This document shows, piece after piece, positions 25,565 through 34,608 of a stretch of DNA of 64,000 nt. The position numbers and the translations under genes were made by a program. The notes beneath the pieces are model-generated. The model worked only from the letters and a program-made list of their open reading frames with translations, was not told the origin of the DNA and did no database searches. The stretch is from Leptolyngbya sp. KIOST-1 (GTDB lineage Bacteria > Cyanobacteriota > Cyanobacteriia > Phormidesmidales > Phormidesmidaceae). The stretch lies in the NCBI RefSeq assembly GCF_000763385.1, contig NZ_JQFA01000004.1, positions 1,054,001-1,118,000 of the forward strand. The letters are read 5' to 3'. The first letter of the stretch is position 1; each line of letters starts with the position of its first letter.

Positions 25565-27253
25565 ATGGCTAAGCGGCGCGGGTGGCAGGGGCCAGAGCAC
25601 GGCGTCAGGGAGCAGTCGCCCAGGCTCCGTTCCCCAGGAAAACCGGCCCTGGCCAAGATCTTCCTCTGGGCCGCTGGCCTTGGCGGGCTGGTGCCCCTGG
25701 CTCTGCCGGTGCTGGCCCTGACCGAATCGGTTGGCCCCCAGGGCATCGATGCCCGCCGCCTGCACGCTCCGCCCTACAGCCTCACCGGCGAAAAAATCGC
25801 CATTGGCCAGGTTGAAATTGGTCGCCCCAGCCGCTTTGGCATCGACAAAGTGGCAACCGAAACCCTGCCCGTTGCGGTGCGGCGGGTGCTGCTGCTCGAC
25901 CAGGTGGCCCGCCCTAACGAATATGTCGATGGCCATGCGGCCAATGTCGCCAGCGTCATGATCAGTCAGGACAAACAGCGCACTGGGGTCGCCCCCGAGG
26001 CGCTGCTGTACTCGGGGGCGGTTGGCCCCCTGGGCAATACCACCGCCCAGCCCGAAGAGTGCCTGGCTGCCCAGGCGGTGGCCCTGCAGAATGGCGGCGA
26101 CGTGCGCGCTATCAACTTCAGCTTTGGCGAACCCCTCACCCGCGACCCCCGCAGTAACCCTGTGCTCGACGGCAATGCCCTGCTGACCCAGTGCATTGAC
26201 TGGTCGGCGCGGGTGCACCAGACCCTGTACGTAATTGCGGGCAACCAGGGGCGGGGCGGCATTCCCATTCCCACCGACAATTTCAACGGCATCAACGTGG
26301 CTTACTCGCGCCAGGTCGGCGGCGAATTCAACCGGCTGGACGCCTCCAACCTGGGCAGCGAACCCACCGCGCCGGGGCGGCGGGGGGGGGCCATCGAAAC
26401 CAACGAGGGGCCTCGCCGATCGATCAGCCTGGTGGCCCCCGGCAGCGCCATCGAGCTGATTGACCCCGACGGGCGCGTCCGCACCTCCAGCGGCAGCAGC
26501 TTTGCCTCGCCCCACGTGGTGGGCACCATTGCCCTGATGCAGCAGCTGGTCGATCGCCAGTTTCGGGCCGGAGTCCCCAATTGGCCGCTGGCGGGCCGTC
26601 ACCCCATGGTGATGAAGGCGGTGCTGCTCAACTCCGCCGACAAAATCAAAGACAGCGGTGACGGTCTGCACCTGGGCATGACCCGCACCCTGCTCGACGA
26701 CAGCGGCAATTCGTGGCTGGCCTCTGACGCCTACCGCGACCCCAAAATTCCCCTGCACAAAGACCTGGGCACGGGGCACCTGAATGCCTATCGCGCCTAC
26801 CAGCAGCTTCTGCCCGGTGCCTTTGGGCCTGGGCAGCCGGTGCCCCCCATCGGCTGGAACATCACCGAACTGACCTCCCCCGCTGGCTCGACCACCGGGC
26901 ATGACTACGAGTTTGCCACGCCCCTACAGGGGGGAAGTTTTCTGTCGGCGACCCTGGCCTGGGAGCGGGTGGTCGAGCTGGCCGATGCCAACCGCAACGA
27001 TCTCTACGATCGCGGCGAAAGCTTCCGCGATCGCGGCCTGAACAATCTCAACCTCTACCTGCTGCCCGCCGACAGCGACGACCTGTCTGAGAGCCTGTGG
27101 TCCTCGGTGAGCGAAGTGGACAGCGTCGAACATATTTTTTATCAAATTCCGGAAACGGGGCGCTACAAACTGAGAGTTATCTATCAGCAGCAGGTGCACG
27201 GCGAGCCGACTCAGCCCTACGCCCTGGCCTGGTGGACGGTGCCTGCGCCCTAG
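25565..27253 (+). CDS. S8 (subtilisin-like) secreted serine peptidase
   Basis: 562 aa from ATG 25565; 13 in-frame codons upstream lack a good start. Basic N-terminus then a hydrophobic signal (IFLWAAGLGGLVPLALPVLA). The histidine is in DGHAANVASVM, the oxyanion Asn in VIAGNQGRGG and the nucleophile serine in SGSSFASPHVVGTIAL. At the usual Asp position the sequence reads IAIGQVEIG, so Glu may replace Asp, which makes activity uncertain. The C-terminal ~150 residues form a beta-rich domain (ITELTSPAGSTTGHDYEF...YKLRVIYQQQ) like a pre-peptidase/jelly-roll module. Probably periplasmic or exported. Confidence 0.85.
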   Translation: MAKRRGWQGPEHGVREQSPRLRSPGKPALAKIFLWAAGLGGLVPLALPVLALTESVGPQGIDARRLHAPPYSLTGEKIAIGQVEIGRPSRFGIDKVATETLPVAVRRVLLLDQVARPNEYVDGHAANVASVMISQDKQRTGVAPEALLYSGAVGPLGNTTAQPEECLAAQAVALQNGGDVRAINFSFGEPLTRDPRSNPVLDGNALLTQCIDWSARVHQTLYVIAGNQGRGGIPIPTDNFNGINVAYSRQVGGEFNRLDASNLGSEPTAPGRRGGAIETNEGPRRSISLVAPGSAIELIDPDGRVRTSSGSSFASPHVVGTIALMQQLVDRQFRAGVPNWPLAGRHPMVMKAVLLNSADKIKDSGDGLHLGMTRTLLDDSGNSWLASDAYRDPKIPLHKDLGTGHLNAYRAYQQLLPGAFGPGQPVPPIGWNITELTSPAGSTTGHDYEFATPLQGGSFLSATLAWERVVELADANRNDLYDRGESFRDRGLNNLNLYLLPADSDDLSESLWSSVSEVDSVEHIFYQIPETGRYKLRVIYQQQVHGEPTQPYALAWWTVPAP

Positions 27254-27322
27254 GCAGGGCAACACCCGTTGCAGCCTTGCCCTCATCACGCCTGCCGCTA
27301 TGGTTCTTTGGAGGAATAGTCA

Positions 27323-28048
27323 GTGGTAGATTACGCCCTTGCCCTCAGATGCTGCCGCCTGTGCCAGGAAGTCTATCGCGATTTCACCAGCCTGCGGTTT
27401 TCGGCCTATCCCGATATCGACCCTGTGTTTGTGGAGAGCCAGGACAATGGCTTTACCGATACCCAGGTGGCGATTCTGAACCAGCTCAACAGCGATCGCC
27501 TCTATATTGTCTTTCGCGGCTCCGACAAATCCGTCGACTGGATCAACAACTTCCAGTTTCGCCAGCAGATCTATCCCTACAGCGACGGCAACACCGAGGT
27601 GAAGTTTCACCAGGGATTTATGATGGCCTACTTTGCCGTCCGCAAACAGCTGCTGGAGGCGATGGACAATTTTTCGGGGCAGCAGGTGATCGTCACCGGC
27701 CACAGCCTGGGCGGTGCCCTGGCCACCGTCGCCGCCCTAGATCTTCAGTACAACCTGGGCAAAAAGCGCGACCTCCGCTTTGAGGTCTACACCTTTGGTG
27801 CGCCCCGGGTCGGCAACCGGGCTATGACAGAGTCCTACAACAAGCGCCTCCCCAACAGCTACCGCTTTATCTACGGCTGGGACATTGTCACCCGCGTTCC
27901 CCGCACCTGGCAGGGGTTTGCCCACGTGGAGGAAGCGATTCAGCTGGGCTCGCGCTGGACCTGGCAGGTGCTGAGCCGTCGCTTCAGCGACCACTCCATC
28001 CAGGGCTATGTTGCCGGGCTCGAAGCCGAAGTCGAGAACGCCGCGTGA
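27323..28048 (+). CDS. Class 3 lipase family alpha/beta hydrolase
   Basis: 241 aa from GTG 27323, behind GGAGGA. The nucleophile elbow is GHSLGGALATVAAL (about residue 130), followed by the family-typical VYTFGAPRVGNRAM, with a catalytic aspartate in IYGWDIVTRVP and a histidine near the C-terminus (FSDHSIQGYVAGL). IVFRGSDKSVDWINNF matches the first strand motif of fungal-type (class 3) lipases. No signal peptide, so a cytoplasmic or membrane-associated acyl hydrolase acting on glycerolipids is likely. It overlaps the next gene by 4 bp. Confidence 0.88.
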   Translation: MVDYALALRCCRLCQEVYRDFTSLRFSAYPDIDPVFVESQDNGFTDTQVAILNQLNSDRLYIVFRGSDKSVDWINNFQFRQQIYPYSDGNTEVKFHQGFMMAYFAVRKQLLEAMDNFSGQQVIVTGHSLGGALATVAALDLQYNLGKKRDLRFEVYTFGAPRVGNRAMTESYNKRLPNSYRFIYGWDIVTRVPRTWQGFAHVEEAIQLGSRWTWQVLSRRFSDHSIQGYVAGLEAEVENAA

Positions 28049-28476
28049 GTCCCGCCTTGAGCTTCTCCCTCAGCTCGGCTCCCGCCCGCCGGGTTTTGAC
28101 CGCCCTGCACTGGCTGCTGGCCACCTTTCCCCTGCTGCTGCTGGTCAGCCTGTGGGGAATGACGGCCCGGGCCGCCCAGCTGCTGGGCACGTTTCCCCGG
28201 CCCTTTGTCAACGACCCCTACCAGTTTGGTGCAGACGACCGCCCCTACCGAGCCTGGGCTTGGCTGGTGGCCGAGACGTTTAACCTGACGGCCCTCAGCT
28301 GGCTGCCCTGGCTGGGGCTGGTGGGGCTGACCCTGTGGTGTCAGCGGCGCTACTGGTCAAAGCGGGGCGGCGGGTGGTCTGCCCTGCCCTGGCTGGTGCC
28401 GGTCGGGCTCTACGTCCTCGCCCACCTGGCCCTGATTTTTGACCCCACCGGCCGGGTGAGCTGGTACCTCGACTAG
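28045..28476 (+). CDS. Hypothetical membrane protein coupled to the lipase
   Basis: 143 aa from a GTG that overlaps the lipase stop (GTGA), indicating translational coupling. Three hydrophobic helices (TALHWLLATFPLLLLVSLWG; FNLTALSWLPWLGLVGLTLW; LPWLVPVGLYVLAHLALIF). A conserved-looking Pro/Tyr-rich loop (RPFVNDPYQFGADDRPYRAW) lies between the first two. No family recognised; coupling suggests it works with or anchors the lipase. Confidence 0.7.
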   Translation: MSPALSFSLSSAPARRVLTALHWLLATFPLLLLVSLWGMTARAAQLLGTFPRPFVNDPYQFGADDRPYRAWAWLVAETFNLTALSWLPWLGLVGLTLWCQRRYWSKRGGGWSALPWLVPVGLYVLAHLALIFDPTGRVSWYLD

Positions 28477-28490
28477 AGATCCCCCAGCAA

Positions 28491-28550
28491 ACCCGGTTCC
28501 TCGGCTGGCAGGCCAGCGATGGCCTCAGGGCAACGGCCAAGGAACCGGGT
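28491..28550. terminator. Hairpin between convergent genes (possible bidirectional terminator)
   Basis: ACCCGGTTCCT (28491-28501) pairs perfectly with AGGAACCGGGT (28540-28550) around 38 bases that can fold further (GGCTGGCAGGCCAGC). No T tract, so termination is only likely. Confidence 0.4.
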
Positions 28551-28559
28551 CTGGAGTGA

Positions 28560-29084
28560 TTAGAGGCTGTCGGTCGTCCCCGTCTCGGCCAGGGGAGGGG
28601 GTGCGGTGACGTTGCTGAAGCCCATCTGGGTAGCCGCTTCGCGCAGCAGCGAGATCTGTGACTGAAACTCCAGGCCCTTAATGGCGGAGAGAATGTCATT
28701 GACCGGACCCTCGGCCTGGTAGTCGCTGGGCATGCCGACAATCTGGTTGCCCATGGCTTTGGCCCAGCCGTACCACACCAGCAGCTGGTTGTTGGCGCTG
28801 AGGCCGCCGTAGCGCTCGGAGATTTCGCTGTGATCCTTACGCACCACTTTGCGCATGGCCTCCAGCTGCTCCTCCTCGGAGAGATCAAACAGCGCTTCGA
28901 TCAGAGGCTCGGCCAGCTCAGGGTCGGCAGACTCCGGTGCTGCCGGGGTAATGGAACCACCCATCGCCTCATAGATGTAGTAGAGCAGGGCCAGCTTGTC
29001 GTCTACGGACAGCGCATCGTAGCGCTGAAACAGGTCGTTGGTGGATTTCTCAGTAATTTGAGTTGTTCGTGCTTCAGAAGCCAT
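28560..29084 (-). CDS. Helical carotenoid protein (OCP N-terminal domain only)
   Basis: 174 aa from ATG 29084 (MASEARTT). It aligns with the orange carotenoid protein N-terminal domain along its length: RYDALSVDDKLALLYYIYEAMG, then LSANNQLLVWYGWAKAMGNQIVGMPSDYQ and GLEFQSQISLLREAATQMGF. The NTF2-like C-terminal domain of full OCP is absent, and no separate C-terminal homologue or FRP lies nearby. Stand-alone HCPs bind a keto-carotenoid and quench singlet oxygen or excited phycobilisomes at the thylakoid. The first ~18 residues are a poorly conserved extension. Confidence 0.88.
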   Translation of the reverse strand: MASEARTTQITEKSTNDLFQRYDALSVDDKLALLYYIYEAMGGSITPAAPESADPELAEPLIEALFDLSEEEQLEAMRKVVRKDHSEISERYGGLSANNQLLVWYGWAKAMGNQIVGMPSDYQAEGPVNDILSAIKGLEFQSQISLLREAATQMGFSNVTAPPPLAETGTTDSL

Positions 29085-29564
29085 ACAGCTATCCAATATC
29101 AACGCTTCACTCTAAACCGGCGATCGCTGCCGCCACATCTTTACAGAGAGGGAACCAGGACGATCCGATGGGTAGAGGATCTAGGGCATCCGCGATGCCG
29201 CTGGGGAGTGCGCCTAACTCCTGAGCACCGACCTGGGGTTGGCCAGCGACGCCTCCCCAGGAGGGTCTAATCCCCGGCTTGGAGCAGGAGTATTACGGAG
29301 TTTAAACCATCCCAAGGGCTGCTGTATTAAGGGCTCAGGGGGCGATCGTCCGTTTATACCCCGGTAACCCGATAGGCTTTTTGGTGTTTTGTGGATTTCT
29401 GTGATAAGCTCCTTAGCTATGTCCGCAGAAAGTGTTCATTGCGGACTAAATCGGACAGTCCCAGAAAATTCTGTCCCTTAAAGACCAGGGGCCACGGCCT
29501 AATCCCCCGCCTTTATTAGCCACCCCAGTCTCTCCCTTTTCTCAATGTTGATGGAGTTCGAACC
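29085..29564. other. 480-bp intergenic region between HCP and rhodanese genes
   Basis: Divergent promoters for the carotenoid protein and the sulfurtransferase must lie here. It contains an inverted repeat around 29420-29470 (TCCGCAGAAAG...TTGCGGACTAAATCGGAC, pairing GTCCGCA with TGCGGAC). No ORF with coding character was seen. Confidence 0.4.
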
Positions 29565-30521
29565 ATGTTTGTAGACCGTTTGAATCGCTGGAAAGTCAGG
29601 CTGGCGGCTTTTCTGGTTGCCCTGGTGGCCGTGACCAGTCTGCCCCTGCTGAATGCCCCCGTGTTGGCCGACAGCCCCAGCACCACAATTGACTTTGTTA
29701 GCCCCCAGTGGCTGGCCGACCACGCTGACGATACCGACCTGCGCATTCTCGACGTGCGCATGAACCCCCTGGACTACATCAACAGCCACATTCCCGGCGC
29801 GGTCAACATTGCCGACAACACCTTCCGTGGCCCCAACGGTCGTCTGCCGGTGCAGTACTGGGAGCAGCAGAAGATTGAGGCCCTGTTTCGCGAGGCCGGT
29901 GTCAACAACGACAGCCACGTGGTGATTTACTCCGATGGCAACAGCATTCTGGGCAGCACCATGGTGGCCTACCTGCTGGAGCGCGGCGGCTTGGACCGGG
30001 TATCGGTACTCGACGGTGGCTTCAAGGGCTACCGCGAAGCCAGCCTGCCCGTGACCAAGGCCTTTCCTCAGTACGAGCGGGGCAACTTTACCCTGGCCGA
30101 CAACGAGGCCATTCGCGTCACCCTCGACCAGGTGCGCGAGTTCCTCAGCGGCGATGCCGACGTGGTCTTTATCGACCCCCGACCGGCGGCCCTGTTTGCC
30201 GGTGAAGAGGAAATCTTCATTCGCAACGGCCACATCCCTGGGGCCAACAACATTCCCTGGCCCACCTTTACCGCTGGCGAAGACAACTTCCACCAGCTCA
30301 AGGCCCTGGACGACATTCGGGCGCTGCTGGCGGCCCGCGACATCACCCCCGACGATGACATTGTGGTCACCTGCAGCACGGGGCGTGAGGCCACCCTCCA
30401 GTACGTGGTGCTGAAGCACCTGCTGGGCTACCCCAACGTACGGGTCTACGAAGGCTCCTGGACAGAATACTCTGCCCAGCCCGACCTGCCCGTGGCCACC
30501 GGACGGGATCCCCGCGCCTAG
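29565..30521 (+). CDS. Exported sulfurtransferase with two rhodanese domains
   Basis: 318 aa. N-terminal signal sequence (LAAFLVALVAVTSLPLLNAPVLA, cleaved near VLADS). First rhodanese domain ~45-165 without an active cysteine; second ~185-305 with the active loop VVTCSTGREA, whose cysteine carries persulfide. This is the tandem arrangement of thiosulfate:cyanide sulfurtransferases. The signal suggests periplasmic or lumenal location. The next genes include a YeeE/YedE thiosulfate-type transporter and a LysR regulator, with ferredoxin-sulfite reductase further on, so use of thiosulfate or other sulfane sulfur is a reasonable role. Confidence 0.87.
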   Translation: MFVDRLNRWKVRLAAFLVALVAVTSLPLLNAPVLADSPSTTIDFVSPQWLADHADDTDLRILDVRMNPLDYINSHIPGAVNIADNTFRGPNGRLPVQYWEQQKIEALFREAGVNNDSHVVIYSDGNSILGSTMVAYLLERGGLDRVSVLDGGFKGYREASLPVTKAFPQYERGNFTLADNEAIRVTLDQVREFLSGDADVVFIDPRPAALFAGEEEIFIRNGHIPGANNIPWPTFTAGEDNFHQLKALDDIRALLAARDITPDDDIVVTCSTGREATLQYVVLKHLLGYPNVRVYEGSWTEYSAQPDLPVATGRDPRA

Positions 30522-30530
30522 GATAGGTTG

Positions 30531-30590
30531 GCTAGCCCGGTCGCTGGACTGGGCTAGCGGCGCCTCGGCCCCAGGCAAAGGCTTGGGGCC
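30531..30590 (+). terminator. Two hairpins behind the sulfurtransferase gene
   Basis: GCTAGCCC/GGGCTAGC (30531-30538, 30551-30558) and GGCCCCA/TGGGGCC (30567-30573, 30584-30590). Stable stems without a T run; attenuating or terminating structure. Confidence 0.4.
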
Positions 30591-30655
30591 TGAAAATACC
30601 GTACTTTGATGCTATACCCTTTCAACACAGTTTATTTCTTGGAGAAGTGCGATCT

Positions 30656-30862
30656 ATGCTGCTGCGTCTGCTGCTCATTGCCAGTGCCCTCACCACCGTC
30701 AGCCTGGTGAATACGGCCTTTGTGTCCACTGCCCACCGTCCCACCCAATCTGACACCCTTGACCCGGTGGCCGCCTGTGCGCCGACCCCCGAACCCGAGG
30801 ACGACAAAGATCCAGAACCGCCGCGCCGTCCCCGCCGCACAAGCCGCGTCTTTGAGAGTTAG
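30656..30862 (+). CDS. Small exported Pro-rich peptide
   Basis: 68 aa from ATG 30656, behind GGAGAAG; an earlier ATG 9 bp upstream is possible. Signal-like N-terminus (LLRLLLIASALTTVSLVNTAF), then an acidic and proline-rich stretch (PTPEPEDDKDPEPP) and a basic end (RRPRRTSR). No family recognised. It sits between the sulfurtransferase and the YeeE/YedE transporter, in the same direction. Confidence 0.55.
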   Translation: MLLRLLLIASALTTVSLVNTAFVSTAHRPTQSDTLDPVAACAPTPEPEDDKDPEPPRRPRRTSRVFES

Positions 30863-30951
30863 CGCCAGGTTTTTGGATTCGGTTCTGTCGCCGCTGCTTC
30901 GTAACGCTCTGTATTTCACCGCTAACTTCTACTTCTAACTAGACGTGTGCC

Positions 30952-32118
30952 ATGTCCTCTGCTGAGCTGATTCAGGTTCAACGCCCGCGATCGCAGTCGC
31001 CGCTGCTCTACCTGCTGCTGGCCCTGGTGGCGGCCCTGGTGCTGGGGGTATCTGGCTTTGGCTGGCAGCAGAGCGCCCTGGCCCTGGTGGGCACCCTGTT
31101 TGGCCTGACGCTGTACCAGGCCAGCTTTGGCTTTGCCTCCTCCTACCGCCACCTGCTGGTGCGCGGGGACGGGCGCGGGGTGCTGGCCCAGGTGCTGATG
31201 CTGGGGCTGGCGACGCTGCTGTTTGCGCCCCTGATTCTGGGCGGTGTGGGGCGTGGTGCCGTTGCCCCGGTGGCGGCACAGGCAGTGTTTGGAGCCTTTA
31301 TCTTTGGGGTGGGAATGCAGCTGGGCAGCGGCTGCGCCTGCGGCACCCTCTACACCATCGGCGGCGGCAGCTCGATGATGCTGTTTACCCTGCTCACCTT
31401 TGGCACCGGGTCCTTTTTGGGCACCCTCACCAACGAGGCCTGGACGGGGCTGCCCCAGACCGAAGCCCTGTCGCTGATCGGCCTGTGGGGCTGGGTCGGT
31501 GTGGTTCTACAACTGGGGGGGCTGGGGGCGATCGCCTACGGGCTCTGGCGCTGGCAGCGCTCTAAGCTAGCCGAGGCCGAGAATTTTTGGTGGCGGCCCA
31601 GCTGGCGATCGCTGCTCTACGGTCCCTGGTCGCTGGTGGCCGGGGCGATCGCCCTGGCCCTGCTCAACACCCTCACCGTCCTGCTGGCCGGGCGACCCTG
31701 GGGTGTGACCTGGGGCTTCACCCTGTGGACCGCCAAGCTGGCCCAGCTGCTCGGGTGGGACCCGGCCACCAGCATCTACTGGCAGCAGGAGCATGTGGCC
31801 ACTGTGCTCAACGCCAGCGTTTTTGCCGACGTGACTTCGGTGATGAACTTTGGCATCGTGCTGGGGGCGGCGCTGGGAGCGGCGATCGCCGGGCAGCTCA
31901 CCGTCCGCAAGCCCCCCTCGCGGCGATCGATCCTGGCTGCGCTGATCGGCGGGCTGCTGATGGGCTACGGGGCCTGGCTGGCCTTTGGCTGCAACGTCGG
32001 TGCATACTTTAGCGGTATTGCCTCCACCAGTCTGCACGGCTGGCTGTGGATCGCCTTTGCGCTAGTTGGCACTGCCGTTGGAGTTAAGCTAAGACCACTG
32101 TTCCATTTGCAGAACTAG
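30952..32118 (+). CDS. YeeE/YedE family (TsuA-like) sulfur-compound transporter
   Basis: 388 aa with about nine or ten hydrophobic helices. Two family cores are visible: QLGSGCACGTLYTIGGGSSMM near residue 125 and its repeat LAFGCNVGAYFSGIASTSLHGW near 345; these cysteines form the thiosulfate path in the characterised thiosulfate-uptake protein TsuA. Family members take up thiosulfate or transport selenium/sulfur compounds. The position behind a rhodanese and ahead of a LysR-type regulator supports sulfur uptake at the plasma membrane. Confidence 0.87.
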   Translation: MSSAELIQVQRPRSQSPLLYLLLALVAALVLGVSGFGWQQSALALVGTLFGLTLYQASFGFASSYRHLLVRGDGRGVLAQVLMLGLATLLFAPLILGGVGRGAVAPVAAQAVFGAFIFGVGMQLGSGCACGTLYTIGGGSSMMLFTLLTFGTGSFLGTLTNEAWTGLPQTEALSLIGLWGWVGVVLQLGGLGAIAYGLWRWQRSKLAEAENFWWRPSWRSLLYGPWSLVAGAIALALLNTLTVLLAGRPWGVTWGFTLWTAKLAQLLGWDPATSIYWQQEHVATVLNASVFADVTSVMNFGIVLGAALGAAIAGQLTVRKPPSRRSILAALIGGLLMGYGAWLAFGCNVGAYFSGIASTSLHGWLWIAFALVGTAVGVKLRPLFHLQN

Positions 32119-32141
32119 TCCCCCGCCCCGAGGGTCTACCC

Positions 32142-32771
32142 ATGTACGCCGTTATTTCCCGCGACACCATCCAGCTACCGCCGGGCACGGTGGTGCGTAT
32201 GCCGGGCACCTGGCAGGACTACCAGACCCTCTGTCACAGCCGGGGGAATAGCTCTATCCCTCGGGTCAAATACCGTAGCGGCGAGATTTTGCTCATGAGC
32301 CCCATGCCCCGCCACGGTCGGGAGGCCAGCCTGCTTGCCGACATTGTCAAAGCTCTGCTGGACAGCGTCGGGCGCAATTACGAAGCTTTCACCCCAATCA
32401 CCATGGAGCTGCCTGAGACCAGCGGGATCGAGCCAGACTACTGCTTTTACATCGACAACTGGGCGGCGGCGGTGGGCAAAGACCGCATCCGGTGGGACGC
32501 TGAGCCTCCCCCCGATCTAGTGATCGAGATCGACATCACCTCCTACACCGCCGTCGAAGATTACGCCGCCTACCAGGTGCCCGAGGTGTGGCTCTATCAG
32601 CGGGGGCAGCTGCAGCTGTTTGCCCTCACCGCTGGGGGCTATCAACTGACCTCCACCAGCCGCTACTTCCCCGACGTCGCTCTGGCCGAGGTGGTGGCCG
32701 ACACCCTGCAAGTCGCCGCCACCCAGGGCAGCGGCGCGGCCATTCAGGCTCTGCGTCAGCGCCTTCCCTGA
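32142..32771 (+). CDS. Uma2 family (DUF820) putative endonuclease
   Basis: 209 aa. The DUF820/Uma2 pattern is present: VKYRSGEILLMSPMPRHGREAS, IEPDYCFYIDN, PPDLVIEIDITS and YAAYQVPEVWLYQRGQLQLFAL, corresponding to the PD-(D/E)XK-like core with the D, E-x-D and lysine region partly changed (IEIDIT in place of E-x-K). Such genes are highly multiplied in cyanobacteria and their role is unknown; active nuclease function is not demonstrated. It follows the YeeE gene by 23 bp but is probably not part of sulfur metabolism. Confidence 0.88.
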   Translation: MYAVISRDTIQLPPGTVVRMPGTWQDYQTLCHSRGNSSIPRVKYRSGEILLMSPMPRHGREASLLADIVKALLDSVGRNYEAFTPITMELPETSGIEPDYCFYIDNWAAAVGKDRIRWDAEPPPDLVIEIDITSYTAVEDYAAYQVPEVWLYQRGQLQLFALTAGGYQLTSTSRYFPDVALAEVVADTLQVAATQGSGAAIQALRQRLP

Positions 32772-32849
32772 TGTCGCCAGTGAGCGGTTTTCTGCCCCGA
32801 CCTGCGGTACGCTCATAGCACTTGTATACCGTGCACATGGCAGGGGGCG

Positions 32850-33791
32850 ATGCGCGACAACACCCAGAACCAGATGAAGCTGTCGCAACTGCGAATCTTA
32901 GTTGCCGTTGCCGACCAGCAGACCTTTAGCGATGCGGCACTGCACCTCGATATGTCGCAGTCGGCGGTGAGCCACAGCATTTCGGCCCTGGAAGATCACC
33001 TGGGGGTGGTGCTGTTCTCCCGTGGGCGGCACGGGGCCCGGCTGACCCCGGTGGGCGATCGCATCGTCAGCCATGCCCGCACTATTTTGCAGCAGGCCGA
33101 GGCGATCGCCCGGGAGGCCGAGCTGGCCCGAGGTCTGCAGGGGGGCCAGGTGCGAATCGCCTCCTTCCGCAGCATTGCCATTCACCTGCTGCCCGATGCG
33201 ATCGCCCAGTTCAAGCAGCGCCACCCCAACATTGCCGTCAACCTGAGCGAGCATGACAACTACCTCCAGGTTGAAAAAGCCCTGCGCGAGGGCCGGGCCG
33301 ATATTGGCTTTACCCTGCTGCCCGCCGCCGATGACCTCGACACCTGGGAAGTGCTCGAAAACGCCTACGTGGCCCTTTTCCCCCCCGAGTTCAAATCTGC
33401 CGGGCCGCAGATCACCTGGGCCGAAGTAGCCCACCACCCGCTGATCATGCCCCCCGCCGATCGAATCATGATGCGCGATGTCTACGACCACGTGCAGGCC
33501 CACGGCTACCAGCTCAACGTCGTCTCCGAGGTTGAAACCGACACCACCATCGTCAACCTGGTGGCCCAGGGGCTGGGGGCCACCATTCTGCCCCGGCTGG
33601 CTGCAGAGCCAATTCCAGAGCGGGTGCAGGTGTTTGACCTGCCTGTACCGCTGGTGCGGGTGATTGGAGCCGCCGTACTGGGCAACGGCCTGCACACCCC
33701 CGCTATCTACGCCTTTCTAGACGTGCTGAAATCCCTGGGCAATTCCCTGGCGGCTCCCGCCACAGCAGCGGTGGGAGCCGGCCAGTCCTGA
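32850..33791 (+). CDS. LysR-type transcriptional regulator
   Basis: 313 aa from ATG 32850; a second ATG (MKLSQLRIL) 24 bp on would also work. N-terminal winged HTH (~9-70) with AVADQQTFSDAALHLDMSQSAVSHSISALEDHLGVVLFSR, followed by the helical linker and a type-2 periplasmic-binding-protein effector domain (~100-300). In the sulfur-gene context it might respond to a sulfur metabolite such as O-acetylserine or thiosulfate, as CysB/CysR proteins do, but nitrogen or carbon regulators have the same layout. No intergenic T-N11-A operator was assigned with confidence. Confidence 0.88.
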   Translation: MRDNTQNQMKLSQLRILVAVADQQTFSDAALHLDMSQSAVSHSISALEDHLGVVLFSRGRHGARLTPVGDRIVSHARTILQQAEAIAREAELARGLQGGQVRIASFRSIAIHLLPDAIAQFKQRHPNIAVNLSEHDNYLQVEKALREGRADIGFTLLPAADDLDTWEVLENAYVALFPPEFKSAGPQITWAEVAHHPLIMPPADRIMMRDVYDHVQAHGYQLNVVSEVETDTTIVNLVAQGLGATILPRLAAEPIPERVQVFDLPVPLVRVIGAAVLGNGLHTPAIYAFLDVLKSLGNSLAAPATAAVGAGQS

Positions 33792-34021
33792 GCCAACGAC
33801 CGTGCGCGACTTGCCGACAAACGGCTTAGTCATCCCCAGCCCAGAGGTGTGATGCTAGATCCGAATCGCATGCCCCCAATTCAAAACAGGTGGCTGGCGT
33901 AGGGGCATAGGCGAAGCCAGGCCGTTTTACGGTGTTTGTCCGGCCCCACCGGAGGTCGCCAAGGCGGATTGAGCATGAATCATTCAGGTTAGGGAATTCT
34001 GACGGTGGGGCGTCGGCAGCA
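33792..34021. other. Intergenic region behind the LysR gene
   Basis: No ORF with coding character was seen. It ends in the minus-strand terminator at 34024, so it is probably the 3' region of the small minus-strand gene and of the LysR gene. Confidence 0.3.
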
Positions 34022-34023
34022 GG

Positions 34024-34063
34024 CAAAAAAAGCCCTGCCGTTGGTTGAAACAGCAGGGGCCAT
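34024..34063 (-). terminator. Rho-independent terminator on the minus strand
   Basis: Read on the minus strand: GCCCCTGCTG-loop-ACGGCAGGGC followed by TTTTTTT. It sits 40 bp behind the stop of the 98-aa minus-strand ORF, supporting that ORF as transcribed. Confidence 0.75.
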
Positions 34064-34103
34064 GTCATGTCTGGTCGAAGGATTGAGTTGATGCGTAGCC
34101 GGT

Positions 34104-34400
34104 CTACAGTCCGTTGCCAAACCCTTTGCTCATCTCTAGACCAAAGCGGGTGAGAGTATCTGAGGTCCAGGTATTGCCGACCGTGGTTTGGGTTGTATCC
34201 GCACCAAAACCAAATGCCCGTGCCAGCCAGTGGCCCAGTTGAGTCAGCTTTCGAGTTGTCCAGGCTTTGATCAGGGTCACAGGAGAAGCTCCAATCGCCG
34301 GAGTTGAGTTGGGGAGAGAAGTAACGGTGGTCTTGCTGGCCACTTCTGCATAGTAAAAAAACGCATCGAAGACTACAAAAAGTAGCTTGCATCTTGCCAT
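34104..34400 (-). CDS. Small hypothetical protein
   Basis: 98 aa. The N-terminus is hydrophobic (CKLLFVVFDAFFYYAEVA) and the rest is Thr/Gly-rich and mildly basic (KAWTTRKLTQLGHWLARAFGFGADTTQTT). No family recognised. Support comes from a clear terminator directly behind the stop and from its position divergent to the NtcA/riboswitch promoter, which could also serve this strand. A longer overlapping minus-strand frame (33826-34413) has no protein-like character and runs through the terminator, so it was not chosen. Confidence 0.45.
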   Translation of the reverse strand: MARCKLLFVVFDAFFYYAEVASKTTVTSLPNSTPAIGASPVTLIKAWTTRKLTQLGHWLARAFGFGADTTQTTVGNTWTSDTLTRFGLEMSKGFGNGL

Positions 34401-34608
34401 GAGTAGCTTTCATGAAAACTCTTGTGGCGTTTTGAAAAGCCTATTCGAAATATCTCCAGGACGACCCTGGGACAGCAGCCAACCCCTGCCATAGCGTGGG
34501 TTACAGCCCCCAGGGTCCGGGCTAAACGTCGAGTCGCTGAGCCTGTTGTTCGCAACAACCATTGCGGAATTATACAAACGTTGTTGAACCTCAAAAAACA
34601 CGTTAAAC

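Noticed and set aside
25547..26902. 451-codon minus-strand ORF opposite the S8 protease
   Set aside because: Shadow frame; the protease motifs are on the plus strand.
33826..34413. 195-codon minus-strand ORF overlapping the 98-aa ORF
   Set aside because: No protein-like character and it reads through a strong minus-strand terminator at 34024.
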